Positions 8,497-16,677 of a DNA stretch of 64,000 nt are shown here, piece after piece; positions within the stretch are counted from its first letter, which is position 1, and each line of letters begins with the position of its first letter. Source of the DNA: JAVMKJ01 sp031732855 (GTDB lineage: Bacteria; Pseudomonadota; Gammaproteobacteria; Competibacterales; Competibacteraceae); assembly GCA_031732855.1 (NCBI GenBank), contig JAVMKJ010000142.1, positions 1-64,000 of the forward strand, given 5' to 3'. Both the position numbers and the translations under genes were made by a program. The notes beneath the pieces were generated by a model, which saw only the letters and a program-made list of their open reading frames with translations, made no database searches and had not been told where the DNA came from.

Positions 8497-8922
8497 TTAC
8501 AGTCGTTCCGGCAAATGCCGGCGGATCTGCCCGGGCTCCAGGTACGTCAGATCCTTGCTGACCGTGTCCACCACCAAATCGGCGGTCCGGGCATCCAGTT
8601 TGCCACGCAGCAGTCCCAGGAACGAGGGCGTGGCGGCGATGTACAGCCGGCGGAACAGGCCGCCGACCCGGCCGTTTTTCAAATGCTCGCTGATTTCCTT
8701 GGCGAACACCATCGCCTGCCGGCGCTTGGGCGCCACTTGGTAATCCATGGTCGGACCGTTGCCCGGCGAACGCCCTTGCCGATCCGAGACCAGATCCCGG
8801 GTCTTGGCGCGTCCCTCGGGATTGACGAACGCCTGAATTTCCCGCAAGGGCGCCAGCGCCTTCTCCACGCTGAACAACCTCGCGCGACTGCTATCGGCAA
8901 TCAATACCCATGTCGTGGTCAT
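8497..8922 (-). CDS. Host attachment-like protein (PF10116 type)
   Basis: A 141-residue protein of the family annotated as required for attachment to host cells. Family features visible are the N-terminal TWVLIADSSRARLF, EIQAFVNPEGRAK, FAKEISEHLKNGR and YIAATPSFLGLLRGKL, ending with LVVDTVSKDLTYL. The name comes from a plant-attachment phenotype in Agrobacterium; the molecular role is unknown and the gene is widespread in free-living bacteria. It has no signal peptide. Complete and standing between a terminator and pcm. Confidence 0.85.
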   Translation of the reverse strand: MTTTWVLIADSSRARLFSVEKALAPLREIQAFVNPEGRAKTRDLVSDRQGRSPGNGPTMDYQVAPKRRQAMVFAKEISEHLKNGRVGGLFRRLYIAATPSFLGLLRGKLDARTADLVVDTVSKDLTYLEPGQIRRHLPERL

Positions 8923-8964
8923 ATCCGTTCTCCCATGCTGGCCGGGCCGATGCGCCCGGCGTTC

Positions 8965-9648
8965 TCACTCGCGATCACGAATCAGCGGCACGAACACCAC
9001 CGGCAACACGCTGCGGCTCCGCGCCATGCCTCGCTCGTCCTTGTGGAGCACGCGCAAATCCTGCGTCTGATGGGGCCCTCCCACCGGAATGACCAGCCGG
9101 CCACCCGGCTTCAGTTGCCGCACCAGCGCCGGCGGCACTTCCGCGGCCGCCGCCGTGACCATGATGCCATCGAAAGGCGATTGTTCCTCCCATCCCTGGC
9201 AGCCGTCGTCGACGCGAATCTCCACGTTGCCCAACCCAAGCTCGCGCAGGCGCCGCGCGGCGGTCTCGGCCAGTTCGGGAATCCGTTCCACCGAGTAGAC
9301 CCGTCGCACCAGACCGGCCAGCACCGCCGTCTGATAACCGGAGCCGGTGCCGACTTCCAGCACCACCGCCTGGGGATCGGGTTCCAGCAATTCCGTCATC
9401 AGCGCGACGATGAACGGCTGGGAAATGGTCTGACCGCGCCCGATCGGCAGGGGCATGTCGGCATAGGCCCATTCCCGCTGTTCCATCGGCACGAACACGT
9501 GCCGGGGAACTTCCGCCAGCGCCCGCATGACGCATTCGCTCAATTCAAAACAGCCGGTCAGGCCGCCGGTTTCGCGGGTTTCCGCCGCCACCCGCGCCAG
9601 CAGCACCCGGCGCTCGGCTTCATAGTCTCCGACCGACCTGCCGCTCAT
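8965..9648 (-). CDS. pcm: Protein-L-isoaspartate O-methyltransferase
   Basis: A 227-residue SAM-dependent methyltransferase that repairs isoaspartyl residues in aged proteins. Motif I is VLEVGTGSGYQTAVLAG; upstream is PLPIGRGQTISQPFIVALM, the diagnostic substrate-loop segment of PIMT; motif III and the C-terminal GGRLVIPVGG are present. Length is typical. The start lies 29 bp inside the upstream astE/aspA-like gene, so the two are probably translationally coupled. In most gammaproteobacteria pcm sits with surE-rpoS; that context is absent here. Confidence 0.92.
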   Translation of the reverse strand: MSGRSVGDYEAERRVLLARVAAETRETGGLTGCFELSECVMRALAEVPRHVFVPMEQREWAYADMPLPIGRGQTISQPFIVALMTELLEPDPQAVVLEVGTGSGYQTAVLAGLVRRVYSVERIPELAETAARRLRELGLGNVEIRVDDGCQGWEEQSPFDGIMVTAAAAEVPPALVRQLKPGGRLVIPVGGPHQTQDLRVLHKDERGMARSRSVLPVVFVPLIRDRE

Positions 9649-10597
9649 GTCGTTCCCCCACCCACCGCGCCGGGCTTCGCCGCGCCGCCTCGTTCGGCAT
9701 CAGAATTCGGGCCACCAGATCCCCTTCGCACAACAGCGGTTGCCGGCGCAGGCTGGCCAGCAGGCCGGTCACCGGCGCCGTCACCCGCGCCCGCACGCCC
9801 CCGGTAAAGCCGTCGTAAACGCGGCCCAATTCCTCGCCCGCCCGGATCCAGCGGCCGACCTCCAGGCGCGACGAAAAGATTCCGGACTGCTCGGCCAGCA
9901 CCACGAAGATCTGCCGCAGGTCGAAATAGCGTAAATCCTCTTCCTCCTCGGCAAGCCGGAGACCGCCGACGATGCGGGTACGGTCGAGAAACGCCACCAA
10001 GGCCCGGAACACGGTCTCGCAATGCCCGGTCTGCAAGCTGCCCCCCTGCCCTGCGTGGATCATGAAACTCTCGCCGCCGTGCGGACGCCAGGCGCGCACC
10101 AAACCGGATGCCAGATCGTCCTCCATCGGTCGCTCGATGACCGCCGGCAGCCCGAACAGACAGGCGCTGGCCCGCTCGTCATCGTTGGGAGCGTAAAGGC
10201 TGACCTGCGGCAGATCCTCGATATCCAGGCTGGCCGAATGAATATCCACCCGGTAGTACGCGGTTCGGGTAATTTCCACCACCGCTTCAACGACGGTCCC
10301 CACCCTGCGGCGGCGACCGGTACCATTCTCCACCCGGGCGCTCCGATTGAGCGTGTTGATGGCGGGAACGATCAACACGCGCTCGCGCAATCCCAAGCTC
10401 CGCCGATCTCCCGCCTCGATGCTTCGCAAAAACGCCGCCAGCCGCGAGAGCACGAATATACCGTTCAACTCGCTGCCGCGAAGGTCCGCAACCAGCGCCA
10501 GTCGCGGCGCTCGCTCCCGCGGCCCGATATCATGATGGGGAAGCAACCCCGCGCCCAGCGACCGCGGGGTCGGTCTGGAGATTTTGGTCCCGATCAA
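9620..10597 (-). CDS. Succinylglutamate desuccinylase/aspartoacylase-like protein
   Basis: A 325-residue member of the AstE/AspA branch of M14 metallohydrolases. Visible core: RLALVADLRGSELNGIFVLSR, where the zinc motif H-G-x-E is normally found; RVLIVPAINTLNRSAR; RVDIHSAS with the second zinc histidine; and a C-terminal barrel-like domain (GRWIRAGEELGRVYDGF, TAPVTGLLASLRRQPLLCEGD). The first zinc histidine appears to be Arg (LRGSE instead of HGxE), so activity is uncertain. Substrate unknown. The 3' end overlaps pcm by 29 bp. Confidence 0.8.
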   Translation of the reverse strand: MIGTKISRPTPRSLGAGLLPHHDIGPRERAPRLALVADLRGSELNGIFVLSRLAAFLRSIEAGDRRSLGLRERVLIVPAINTLNRSARVENGTGRRRRVGTVVEAVVEITRTAYYRVDIHSASLDIEDLPQVSLYAPNDDERASACLFGLPAVIERPMEDDLASGLVRAWRPHGGESFMIHAGQGGSLQTGHCETVFRALVAFLDRTRIVGGLRLAEEEEDLRYFDLRQIFVVLAEQSGIFSSRLEVGRWIRAGEELGRVYDGFTGGVRARVTAPVTGLLASLRRQPLLCEGDLVARILMPNEAARRSPARWVGERHERQVGRRL

Positions 10598-10677
10598 GGC
10601 TTCGCTCCGCTATCGCGCTGCCATTTCGACTCACGATTCATCATATTCACCCTAAATAAAAGCATAGTTCAATTTGC

Positions 10678-10711
10678 GAATTTCGCATGGTGAATTTCGC
10701 ATGGTGAATTT
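10678..10711. repeat. Tandem 14-bp repeat upstream of phasin gene
   Basis: GAATTTCGCATGGT occurs at 10678-10691 and again at 10692-10705, followed by a partial third copy GAATTT. It lies about 130 bp upstream of the phasin start. Function not known. Confidence 0.7.
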
Positions 10712-10762
10712 TCTCCATGCGGGATGGCCGATTCCTCGCGGCGCCGGAAAAATCGGGCATTT

Positions 10763-10807
10763 CATGTTGCATCGCAACATGAATCTCGCTATATTGCATT
10801 GCAACAT
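10763..10807. promoter_or_regulatory. Two dyad operators upstream of phasin gene (PhaR-like)
   Basis: Site 1 (10763-10781) is a perfect palindrome with 8-bp arms, CATGTTGC-ATC-GCAACATG. Site 2 (10791-10807) matches 15 of 17 positions of its core (ATATTGCATTGCAACAT). The cores are spaced 27 bp apart and end about 30 bp before the phasin start. TGC-rich dyads of this kind upstream of phasin genes are bound by the PHB-sensing repressor PhaR in several proteobacteria; that assignment is inferred. Confidence 0.6.
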
Positions 10808-10838
10808 CGTTTGTCAACGCTCAACTGAGGAATCCATC

Positions 10839-11192
10839 ATGGTCGTCGATCTGTTCAACAAAGCACTGGAAACCCCGCAAGCCCTGCCCGAGTCCCTGGT
10901 CAAGGCAAACAAAATGTTCGTCGAGAACATGGAAAAAATCATGGTATTCCAGATGAACGCTCTGAAGTCCTACATGGACATCGGCTTCAATCAGATGAAA
11001 GCCGCCGCCGAGATCACCGATGTCAAGAGCTTTCAGGACTTCTACAAGCGCCAGACCGAGATCGCCAAGACCGTGCAACAGAAGATGATGAACGACGCCA
11101 AGGCCATGTCCGACATGGCCACGCGGTTCAAGACCGAGATCGATGGCCTGACCAAGGCAACGCTGGAAGATGTGTTGCCGAAAGCCGCCTGA
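10839..11192 (+). CDS. phaP: Phasin family protein
   Basis: A 117-residue amphipathic, helical protein without a signal peptide, matching the phasin family (PF09361 type) that coats polyhydroxyalkanoate granules. Typical features: N-terminal LFNKALETPQALPESLVKAN, then long helices with MEKIMVFQMNALKSYMDIGFNQ and DVKSFQDFYKRQTEIAKTV, with few cysteines or prolines. The ATG at 10839 follows ACTGAGG. It is monocistronic, with two dyad operators before it and a strong terminator after it, which fits a gene induced with granule formation. Confidence 0.85.
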   Translation: MVVDLFNKALETPQALPESLVKANKMFVENMEKIMVFQMNALKSYMDIGFNQMKAAAEITDVKSFQDFYKRQTEIAKTVQQKMMNDAKAMSDMATRFKTEIDGLTKATLEDVLPKAA

Positions 11193-11215
11193 ACCTCGCC
11201 GGTACTGGTGAATCC

Positions 11216-11244
11216 CCGCCCCGCCCGCGCGGGGCGGTTTTGTT
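11216..11244 (+). terminator. Intrinsic terminator after phasin gene
   Basis: CCGCCCCG-CCCGCG-CGGGGCGG stem (8-bp arms) followed by TTTTGTTT. Confidence 0.85.
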
Positions 11245-11259
11245 TCGATCCCGGCCAAC

Positions 11260-12069
11260 ATGCGCTCCCCCCTCGCCATACCCCCCGACATCGCGCTGGC
11301 CGCCGAATCGTCCGTCAGTCCGGCGGCGGCGATTGCCTTGGCCTTGGAACTCGGACTCCCCCTGCTGGCCTCCCCGGTCATCGACCCGGCCTCGTTTCCA
11401 TTTAGCCACCTGCTGGTGCTGACCGGGAAACGTCTGGAGTTGCGGGAAATCGGTCCGGGGGCGGCCGGACCGGTTTTTGTCGATTTCGCGGCGGGGCCAT
11501 CGGCCCACCGGCGCCGTTTCGGCGGTGGTCGCCACCAGCCACTGGCACGGGCGATCGGCTTGAAAGGCGGCGCCATGCCGACCGTCGTGGATGCCACGGC
11601 CGGGCTGGGCCGCGATGCCTTCGTGCTGGTCTGTCTCGGTTGCACGGTGCGCCTGGTGGAGCGCTCTCCAATCGTCGCCGCCCTGCTGCGCGATGGGTGG
11701 CAACGCGCCGAACGGGATCCGGAAATCGGCCCCCTGGTCGCGGAAAGGCTTCGCCTGTACGTCGAGGATGGTCTGGAGTACCTGCGGCGGCTCGAGGAAG
11801 ACCAGAGGCCCGACGTCGTCTATCTGGATCCGATGTACCCACATCGCCGAAAATCGGCGCTGGTCGGGAAGGAAATGCGGTTGCTACGGCAGATGGTGGG
11901 CGACGACGCCGATGCGCCGGCCCTGCTGGATGTCGCGCTGGCCCGTGCCCGCCGGCGAGTGGTGGTGAAACGGCCACGTCTGGTTCCGGCATTGGCGGGA
12001 CCGCCGCCGACCACCCAGATCGCCGCGCCCAACACCCGCTTCGACGTTTATCTAATCAGCCGCGGCTAG
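11260..12069 (+). CDS. rsmJ: 16S rRNA (guanine-1516-N2)-methyltransferase
   Basis: A 269-residue SAM methyltransferase matching RsmJ (YhiQ), which methylates G1516 of 16S rRNA. Diagnostic segments: LARAIGLKGG, motif I VVDATAGLGRDAFVLVCLG, and the catalytic region VVYLDPMYPHRRKSALVGKEMR, plus AARRRVVVKRP-like strand late in the protein. Length is slightly above E. coli RsmJ (250). The start at 11260 lies just after the phasin terminator. It converges on the lytic transglycosylase gene. Confidence 0.9.
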   Translation: MRSPLAIPPDIALAAESSVSPAAAIALALELGLPLLASPVIDPASFPFSHLLVLTGKRLELREIGPGAAGPVFVDFAAGPSAHRRRFGGGRHQPLARAIGLKGGAMPTVVDATAGLGRDAFVLVCLGCTVRLVERSPIVAALLRDGWQRAERDPEIGPLVAERLRLYVEDGLEYLRRLEEDQRPDVVYLDPMYPHRRKSALVGKEMRLLRQMVGDDADAPALLDVALARARRRVVVKRPRLVPALAGPPPTTQIAAPNTRFDVYLISRG

Positions 12070-12087
12070 CACTTCAGCCCGTGATCC

Positions 12088-13059
12088 TTACGGACTGGGG
12101 TTGGTTGCGACCGACCACGACGGCGCCGACGTCACCCGGACCACCGAAGGAAACACCGGTTTGGCGGGAGAGGCGTTCAGCACGACCGGGCGGGCCACCG
12201 GCGCGACCGGAGGATGCGCCAGCCGTCCGTAGACGCGGGTGATCTTGTCGACATAGGCCCGCGTTTCCGCGTAGGGTGGCACCCCACCGTACCGCACCAC
12301 CGCCCCTTCGCCCGCGTTGTAGCCGGCCAGCGTCAGGCGGACATCGCCCTGGAAATAGGCCAGCAACCACCGCAGATAGGCCATTCCGCCCTGCAGGCTC
12401 TGCACCGGATCGTAGGGATCCCGCACGCCGAATCGTTCGGCGGTCTCGGGAATCAGCTGCATCAACCCCTGGGCGTTCTTGGCCGAACGCGCCTGGCTAT
12501 TGAAGCCGGACTCCGCCTGGATCACCGCCAGCACGAAATCCGGCTGCAAGCCGTAATTCGGGGCCATGCGGTTGACCATCATCTCGACCTGAGCCCGTTC
12601 CGGCGAGGACATCCCCGGGCGTGCCAGGAACTGCGCCGGAGGCGGTTTCAGGGTCGGATCGACCGGCTCGGCGCACTTCGCCGGCTGGACCCCGGCCGGA
12701 TCGTCCACCCGCGCCAGCATCCGCGCGGCCGGGGCATCGCCCTTGGCCGCCGCCAGCCGGAACCAGGCCGCCGCCTGGGCATCGTTCCGCGCCACGCCGC
12801 GACCGTTGGCGTACATCCACCCCAACTGATACTGCGCCTGAGCATGACCGCGTCGGGCCGCCGCGCAGTACAGCCGCATTGCCCGGTCGTAGTCCTGGGA
12901 AACACCCTCGCCGTGTTCGTAGCGCACCGCCCATTCCACCTGGACGGCCGGGGCTTCCCGGACGAGCTTGACCCAGTCGGGACCAGGGCTCGTCGCACCC
13001 TGCGCGCTGACGCCACAGACGGCAAGGATCCAGATTCCGAAGCATGCTCGTAAACTCAT
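12088..13059 (-). CDS. Sel1-repeat lytic transglycosylase
   Basis: A 323-residue exported protein. Residues 1-22 form a signal peptide (MSLRACFGIWILAVCGVSAQG). Two Sel1-like repeats follow at about 38-110 (YEHGEGVSQDYDRAMRLY, YANGRGVARNDAQAAAWF). The C-terminal half is a family-1 SLT domain with catalytic Glu in QAESGFNSQARS, then GLMQLIPETAERFGV and AGYNAGEGAV. It should cleave peptidoglycan glycan strands in the periplasm. The ATG at 13059 follows AGAGGT and begins the signal peptide; the open frame upstream to 13413 lacks support. Confidence 0.88.
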   Translation of the reverse strand: MSLRACFGIWILAVCGVSAQGATSPGPDWVKLVREAPAVQVEWAVRYEHGEGVSQDYDRAMRLYCAAARRGHAQAQYQLGWMYANGRGVARNDAQAAAWFRLAAAKGDAPAARMLARVDDPAGVQPAKCAEPVDPTLKPPPAQFLARPGMSSPERAQVEMMVNRMAPNYGLQPDFVLAVIQAESGFNSQARSAKNAQGLMQLIPETAERFGVRDPYDPVQSLQGGMAYLRWLLAYFQGDVRLTLAGYNAGEGAVVRYGGVPPYAETRAYVDKITRVYGRLAHPPVAPVARPVVLNASPAKPVFPSVVRVTSAPSWSVATNPSP

Positions 13060-13238
13060 CAGACCTCTTTCTCCGTGCTGGCGCTTCACACCCTGGGATA
13101 CTGTAAAAAATCCCGTCACCCACAACAGGATACCACCATATATTGTGTATAAATAATTCAAATATCCACCATATGGTTCCATCCAGATCTTCATTACAGG
13201 AAAATTTACAGTTCGCGTTCGTTTCGGCAGCCAAATCG

Positions 13239-13250
13239 TTTTGGCCAAAA
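13239..13250. promoter_or_regulatory. 12-bp perfect palindrome in divergent intergenic region
   Basis: TTTTGGCCAAAA lies in the 398-bp region between the divergent transglycosylase and EF-G-like genes (13060-13457). The region is AT-rich around 13100-13260 and plausibly holds both promoters, but I cannot place them firmly. The palindrome could be an operator. Confidence 0.35.
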
Positions 13251-13457
13251 AATTAGGCAATTTCCACGCCATACGCCGATCGGGCGGGAAAAACCGATAT
13301 GGACCGGCATGGCTCCGCCACGCGCATTGCAAAAAAATGACGGCTTCGGCTGAGAAACCCTGCCCGTTCCTGTAGACTTTCCGACCTATCCCATCGAGGA
13401 ACGATGTACTCATTAAAGACTCGCTATCGATCGAACCGAATCCGACAGGAGGCCATG

Positions 13458-15506
13458 ATGGTCAGCTATACCACCGAGTCCATCCGCAACATCGCCCTGG
13501 TCGGGCATGGCGCGGCTGGGAAAACCACCCTGGTGGAATCCATTCTTTTTCATGCCGGCAAGCTTGCCGCCCCAGGCACCGTGGAAAAGGGCAACACGGT
13601 TTGCGATTTTGACCCGCAGGAAAAAGCGCACCAGCATTCGCTGGATGCCGCGCTGGTCAATCTCGACTGCAAGGGCGCCCACATCAACTTGATCGACACC
13701 CCCGGCTTCCCGGATTTCCTCGGCCAGGCCATCGCCGTGTTGCCGGCGGTGGAAACGGTGGCGGTGGTGATCAACGCCCAGACCGGCATCGAGGCGGTCA
13801 CCCAGCGGATGATGGAACGGGCCTCCGACCGCCGGCAGTGCCGGATGATCATCGTCAACAAGATCGACGCCGAGAACGTCGACCTGCCCGGCCTGTTGGG
13901 CCAGATTCAGGAAACCTTCGGCCGGGAATGCCTGCCGATCAACCTGCCGGCCAACAACGCCACCAGCGTGGTGGACTGCTTCTTCAATCCCGCCGGGGAC
14001 AGCGATTTTTCCAGCGTCGGCGCCACCCACTCCGCCCTGATCGACCAGGTGGTCGAGGTGGACGAGGATCTGATGGCGCTGTACCTGGAGCAGGGCGAGG
14101 ATTTGCAACCGGAGCAGTTGCACGCGCCGTTCGAAAAGGCGCTGCGCGAAGGCCACTTGATCCCGATCTGCTTCGTCTCGGCCCGCACCGGCGCCGGAAT
14201 CAAGGACTTGCTGGATGTTTTCGTCAAGCTGCTGCCCAATCCGCTGGAGGGCAACCCCGAACCGTTCCTGATAGGGCAAGCCGGGGACACCGAGGAACGC
14301 CCGGCCATCCCCGATCCGAAGCAGCATGCGGTGGCGCACGTATTCAAGGTGCTGATCGACCCCTTCATCGGCAAGCTCGGCATCTTCCGCGTCCATCAGG
14401 GCACGATCACCAAGGACAGCCAGCTTTTTATCGGCGACGGCCGCAAACCGTTTAAAGTCGGCCATCTGTTCCACATGCACGGCAAGGAGCATCCCGAAGT
14501 CCCGGCGGCCATTCCCGGCGATATCTGCGCGGTGGCCAAGGTGGATGATATCCACCGCGACGTGATGCTGCACGATTCCCACGACGAAGACCAGGTTCGT
14601 CTGCGGCCGCTGCGCTTTCCCACTCCGCTGTTCGGGCTGGCCATCCGCGCCGCCGCCCGCGGCGACGAGCAGAAGCTGTCCGATACCGTGCACAAGCTGC
14701 TGGAGGAAGATCCTTGCCTGGCGCTGGAGCACAACACCCATACCAAGGAAACCGTGCTGCGCGGACTGAGCGACCTGCACCTGCGCATTACCCTGGAAAA
14801 GATGCAGCAGCGCTACAACCTGCAAGTCGAGACCAAGCCGCCCAAGATCGCTTACAAGGAAACCGTCAGCCAGAACGCCGAAGGCCATCACCGCCACAAG
14901 AAACAGACCGGCGGCGCCGGCCAGTTCGGCGAGGTTTTCATGCGCATCGAACCGCTGCCGCGCGACGCCGGCTTCGAATTCCTCAGCGCGGTGGTGGGCG
15001 GCACCATTCCGACCTCCTTCCTGCCGGCGGTGGAAAAGGGCGTCCGCGATGCCTTGCAGGAAGGGGCGGTGGCTGGCTACCCGATGCAGGACGTGCGCGC
15101 CATTGCCTACGACGGCAAGTATCATCCGGTGGATTCCAAGGAAATCGCCTTCGTCACCGCCGGACGGGAAGCCTTTCTGGACGCGGTCAGCAAGGCCAAG
15201 CCGATCGTGCTGGAGCCGATCGTCAACCTGGAAGTCCGGGCGCCGGGCGATTGCGTCGGCGCCATCACCGGCGATCTGTCCAGCCGGCGCGGGCGCATCG
15301 CGGGCACCGACGCCGGGCCGCGCGGCGCGAGCATCATCAAGGCCCAGGTACCGCTGGCGGAACTGGAAGGCTATGAATCGCAACTGAAGTCGATGACCGG
15401 CGGCCACGGCTCCTACAGCGTCGAACTGAGCCACTACGACCCGGTACCGGCCGACATCCAACAGAAGTTGCATGCCGCCTACCAGAAGCAACAGCAGGAA
15501 AGCTGA
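13458..15506 (+). CDS. Elongation factor G-like GTPase (EF-G2 type)
   Basis: A 682-residue translational GTPase. G1 is GHGAAGKTTL near residue 14, G3 is DTPGFPDF (canonical EF-G has DTPGHVDF), and G4 is NKID. Domains II to V follow, including GGAGQFGEVFMRIEPL and a C-terminal KSMTGGHGSYSVEL. The variant G1 and G3 loops and the absence of an adjacent rpsL-rpsG-tufA operon point to the EF-G-like paralogue rather than the main EF-G. Its role in translation is not settled. Two consecutive ATGs occur; 13458 has the better spacing from AGGAGG (13447-13452). Confidence 0.88.
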   Translation: MVSYTTESIRNIALVGHGAAGKTTLVESILFHAGKLAAPGTVEKGNTVCDFDPQEKAHQHSLDAALVNLDCKGAHINLIDTPGFPDFLGQAIAVLPAVETVAVVINAQTGIEAVTQRMMERASDRRQCRMIIVNKIDAENVDLPGLLGQIQETFGRECLPINLPANNATSVVDCFFNPAGDSDFSSVGATHSALIDQVVEVDEDLMALYLEQGEDLQPEQLHAPFEKALREGHLIPICFVSARTGAGIKDLLDVFVKLLPNPLEGNPEPFLIGQAGDTEERPAIPDPKQHAVAHVFKVLIDPFIGKLGIFRVHQGTITKDSQLFIGDGRKPFKVGHLFHMHGKEHPEVPAAIPGDICAVAKVDDIHRDVMLHDSHDEDQVRLRPLRFPTPLFGLAIRAAARGDEQKLSDTVHKLLEEDPCLALEHNTHTKETVLRGLSDLHLRITLEKMQQRYNLQVETKPPKIAYKETVSQNAEGHHRHKKQTGGAGQFGEVFMRIEPLPRDAGFEFLSAVVGGTIPTSFLPAVEKGVRDALQEGAVAGYPMQDVRAIAYDGKYHPVDSKEIAFVTAGREAFLDAVSKAKPIVLEPIVNLEVRAPGDCVGAITGDLSSRRGRIAGTDAGPRGASIIKAQVPLAELEGYESQLKSMTGGHGSYSVELSHYDPVPADIQQKLHAAYQKQQQES

Positions 15507-15580
15507 TCTCTCTCAGGTCAAGTCGGGCTCACGTCCGGCTTGTCGCCTTAAAATCCTAGTGATACACTTGGTTATAATAG

Positions 15581-15653
15581 TTGTACAGGAATTTGCGCGC
15601 CGTGCTTGACTTGTCCGAAAATTCTTGTATAACCATGAGCAAGGGCTGTACAA
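15581..15653. promoter_or_regulatory. Promoter flanked by paired TTGTACAG palindromes
   Basis: TTGACT (15606-15611), 16-bp spacer, TATAAC (15628-15633) is a good sigma-70 promoter for the small membrane-protein gene. It lies between TTGTACAG (15581-15588) and CTGTACAA (15646-15653), two inverted copies of a TGTACA-centred palindrome 65 bp apart. That layout suggests looping or cooperative repression. A second -10-like TATAAT occurs just upstream at about 15573. Confidence 0.5.
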
Positions 15654-15688
15654 GATTTTGCTTTCGCCGGCATCGCCAAAGGTGAGTC

Positions 15689-16066
15689 ATGCGCAACACG
15701 ATCCGCGTCATCCGGAATTTTGCTATCTATCTCCTGCCGGCCACCCTGCTTGCGACCGCCAGCGCCCTGCTGGTGGCTCTGCTGTACTACCCCGCGCCCT
15801 CTTCCGGCCTGGCGGACGAATCCCGCAACACCGCGGTCGTGGACGACCGATACGAGCGCGCCCATGCCGAAACTCTGTTTGCCACGATGCTGGCGGATGC
15901 TTTGCGCCAGATTCAGGCGGAACGGGAAACCCAGGCGCGAACCCTGATATATCGATACGATGATTACGCCGTGCCTTCGGCGGAAAGACCGGCCAGATTG
16001 GGGGTGGCGCCGCCGTCGATCGGAAACGGCGGCGATTCCGGCCGCCCGACCCTGACTCGGTTGTAA
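15689..16066 (+). CDS. Hypothetical single-pass membrane protein
   Basis: A 125-residue protein I do not recognise. The N-terminus is MRNTIRVIRNF followed by one hydrophobic helix at about residues 12-34 (AIYLLPATLLATASALLVALLY, partly shown), so it is likely an anchored inner-membrane protein with a periplasmic tail. The middle (about 50-85) is a charged helical stretch with RYERAHAETLFATMLADALRQ and the C-terminus is low complexity. A GGTGAG ribosome site precedes the ATG, and a clear promoter lies upstream, supporting that it is real. Confidence 0.6.
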   Translation: MRNTIRVIRNFAIYLLPATLLATASALLVALLYYPAPSSGLADESRNTAVVDDRYERAHAETLFATMLADALRQIQAERETQARTLIYRYDDYAVPSAERPARLGVAPPSIGNGGDSGRPTLTRL

Positions 16067-16088
16067 CCTCCCCCGAACTTCTCGAGAA

Positions 16089-16140
16089 CACCGGCGAACC
16101 GGGCTGACTCCGTTCGGAGCGGCGGGACAGTTCGCCGGTG
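16089..16140. terminator. Long hairpin between converging genes
   Basis: CACCGGCGAAC (16089-16099) pairs perfectly with GTTCGCCGGTG (16130-16140) across a 30-bp loop that itself contains CCG-TT-CGG. There is no T run, so it may act as a barrier or RNA-stabilising structure rather than a simple intrinsic terminator. Confidence 0.5.
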
Positions 16141-16151
16141 CTCGTGGCATC

Positions 16152-16673
16152 TCAGTTCCCTTGAAGCGCCTGCTGGAAGGATTGGCGTATGTCTTCCCCG
16201 AAACAGACCAGATAAACGGTCTCGATGCGGTCGTCCTCAGCGAGAAAAGCCCGGACTTGGCGCACCGCAATGCGTGCCGCCTGGTCCGGTGGATAGCCAT
16301 ACACCCCGCAACTGATGGCTGGAAAGGCGATGGTGCGAAGGCCCCGCTCGATCGCCAGTCGCAGGCTGTTGCGATAGCAGGCCGCCAGCAGTTCCGGCTC
16401 GCCCCGTTCGCCGCCCTGCCAGACCGGTCCGACGGTGTGGATGACATGCCGGGCCGGCAGACGATAGCCCCCGGTGATCTTGGCCTGACCGGTCTCGCAA
16501 CCGCCCAAGGCGCGGCACTCGACCAATAGATCCGGGCCGGCGGCGCGGTGAATGGCCCCATCCACCCCACCGCCGCCCAGCAGCGACCGGTTGGCGGCAT
16601 TAACGATGGCGTCGACCCGCAACTGGGTGATATCGGCCTCGACGATCCGAATGCGATCAGGATGGGCGCTCAT
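16152..16673 (-). CDS. Macro-domain O-acetyl-ADP-ribose deacetylase
   Basis: A 173-residue stand-alone macro domain of the MacroD/YmdB type, which hydrolyses O-acetyl-ADP-ribose and mono-ADP-ribosyl links. Motifs: IRIVEADITQLRVDAIVNAAN, GGGGVDGAIHRAAG (ligand-binding loop), ARHVIHTVGPVW, and AFPAISCGVYGYP. The ATG at 16673 comes 4 nt after the stop of the upstream rubredoxin gene, so the two probably form one transcript; the frame remains open further upstream but that is the rubredoxin shadow. Confidence 0.92.
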   Translation of the reverse strand: MSAHPDRIRIVEADITQLRVDAIVNAANRSLLGGGGVDGAIHRAAGPDLLVECRALGGCETGQAKITGGYRLPARHVIHTVGPVWQGGERGEPELLAACYRNSLRLAIERGLRTIAFPAISCGVYGYPPDQAARIAVRQVRAFLAEDDRIETVYLVCFGEDIRQSFQQALQGN

Positions 16674-16677
16674 GACG

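Noticed and set aside
8107..9807. Plus-strand 566-residue open frame covering several genes
   Set aside because: Overlaps dgt, host-attachment, pcm and astE-like genes in wrong frames; Arg/Pro-rich composition shows it is not coding.
13413..15491. Very long minus-strand open frame opposite the EF-G-like gene
   Set aside because: It is the antisense of a conserved GTPase in GC-rich DNA; composition is typical of a shadow frame.
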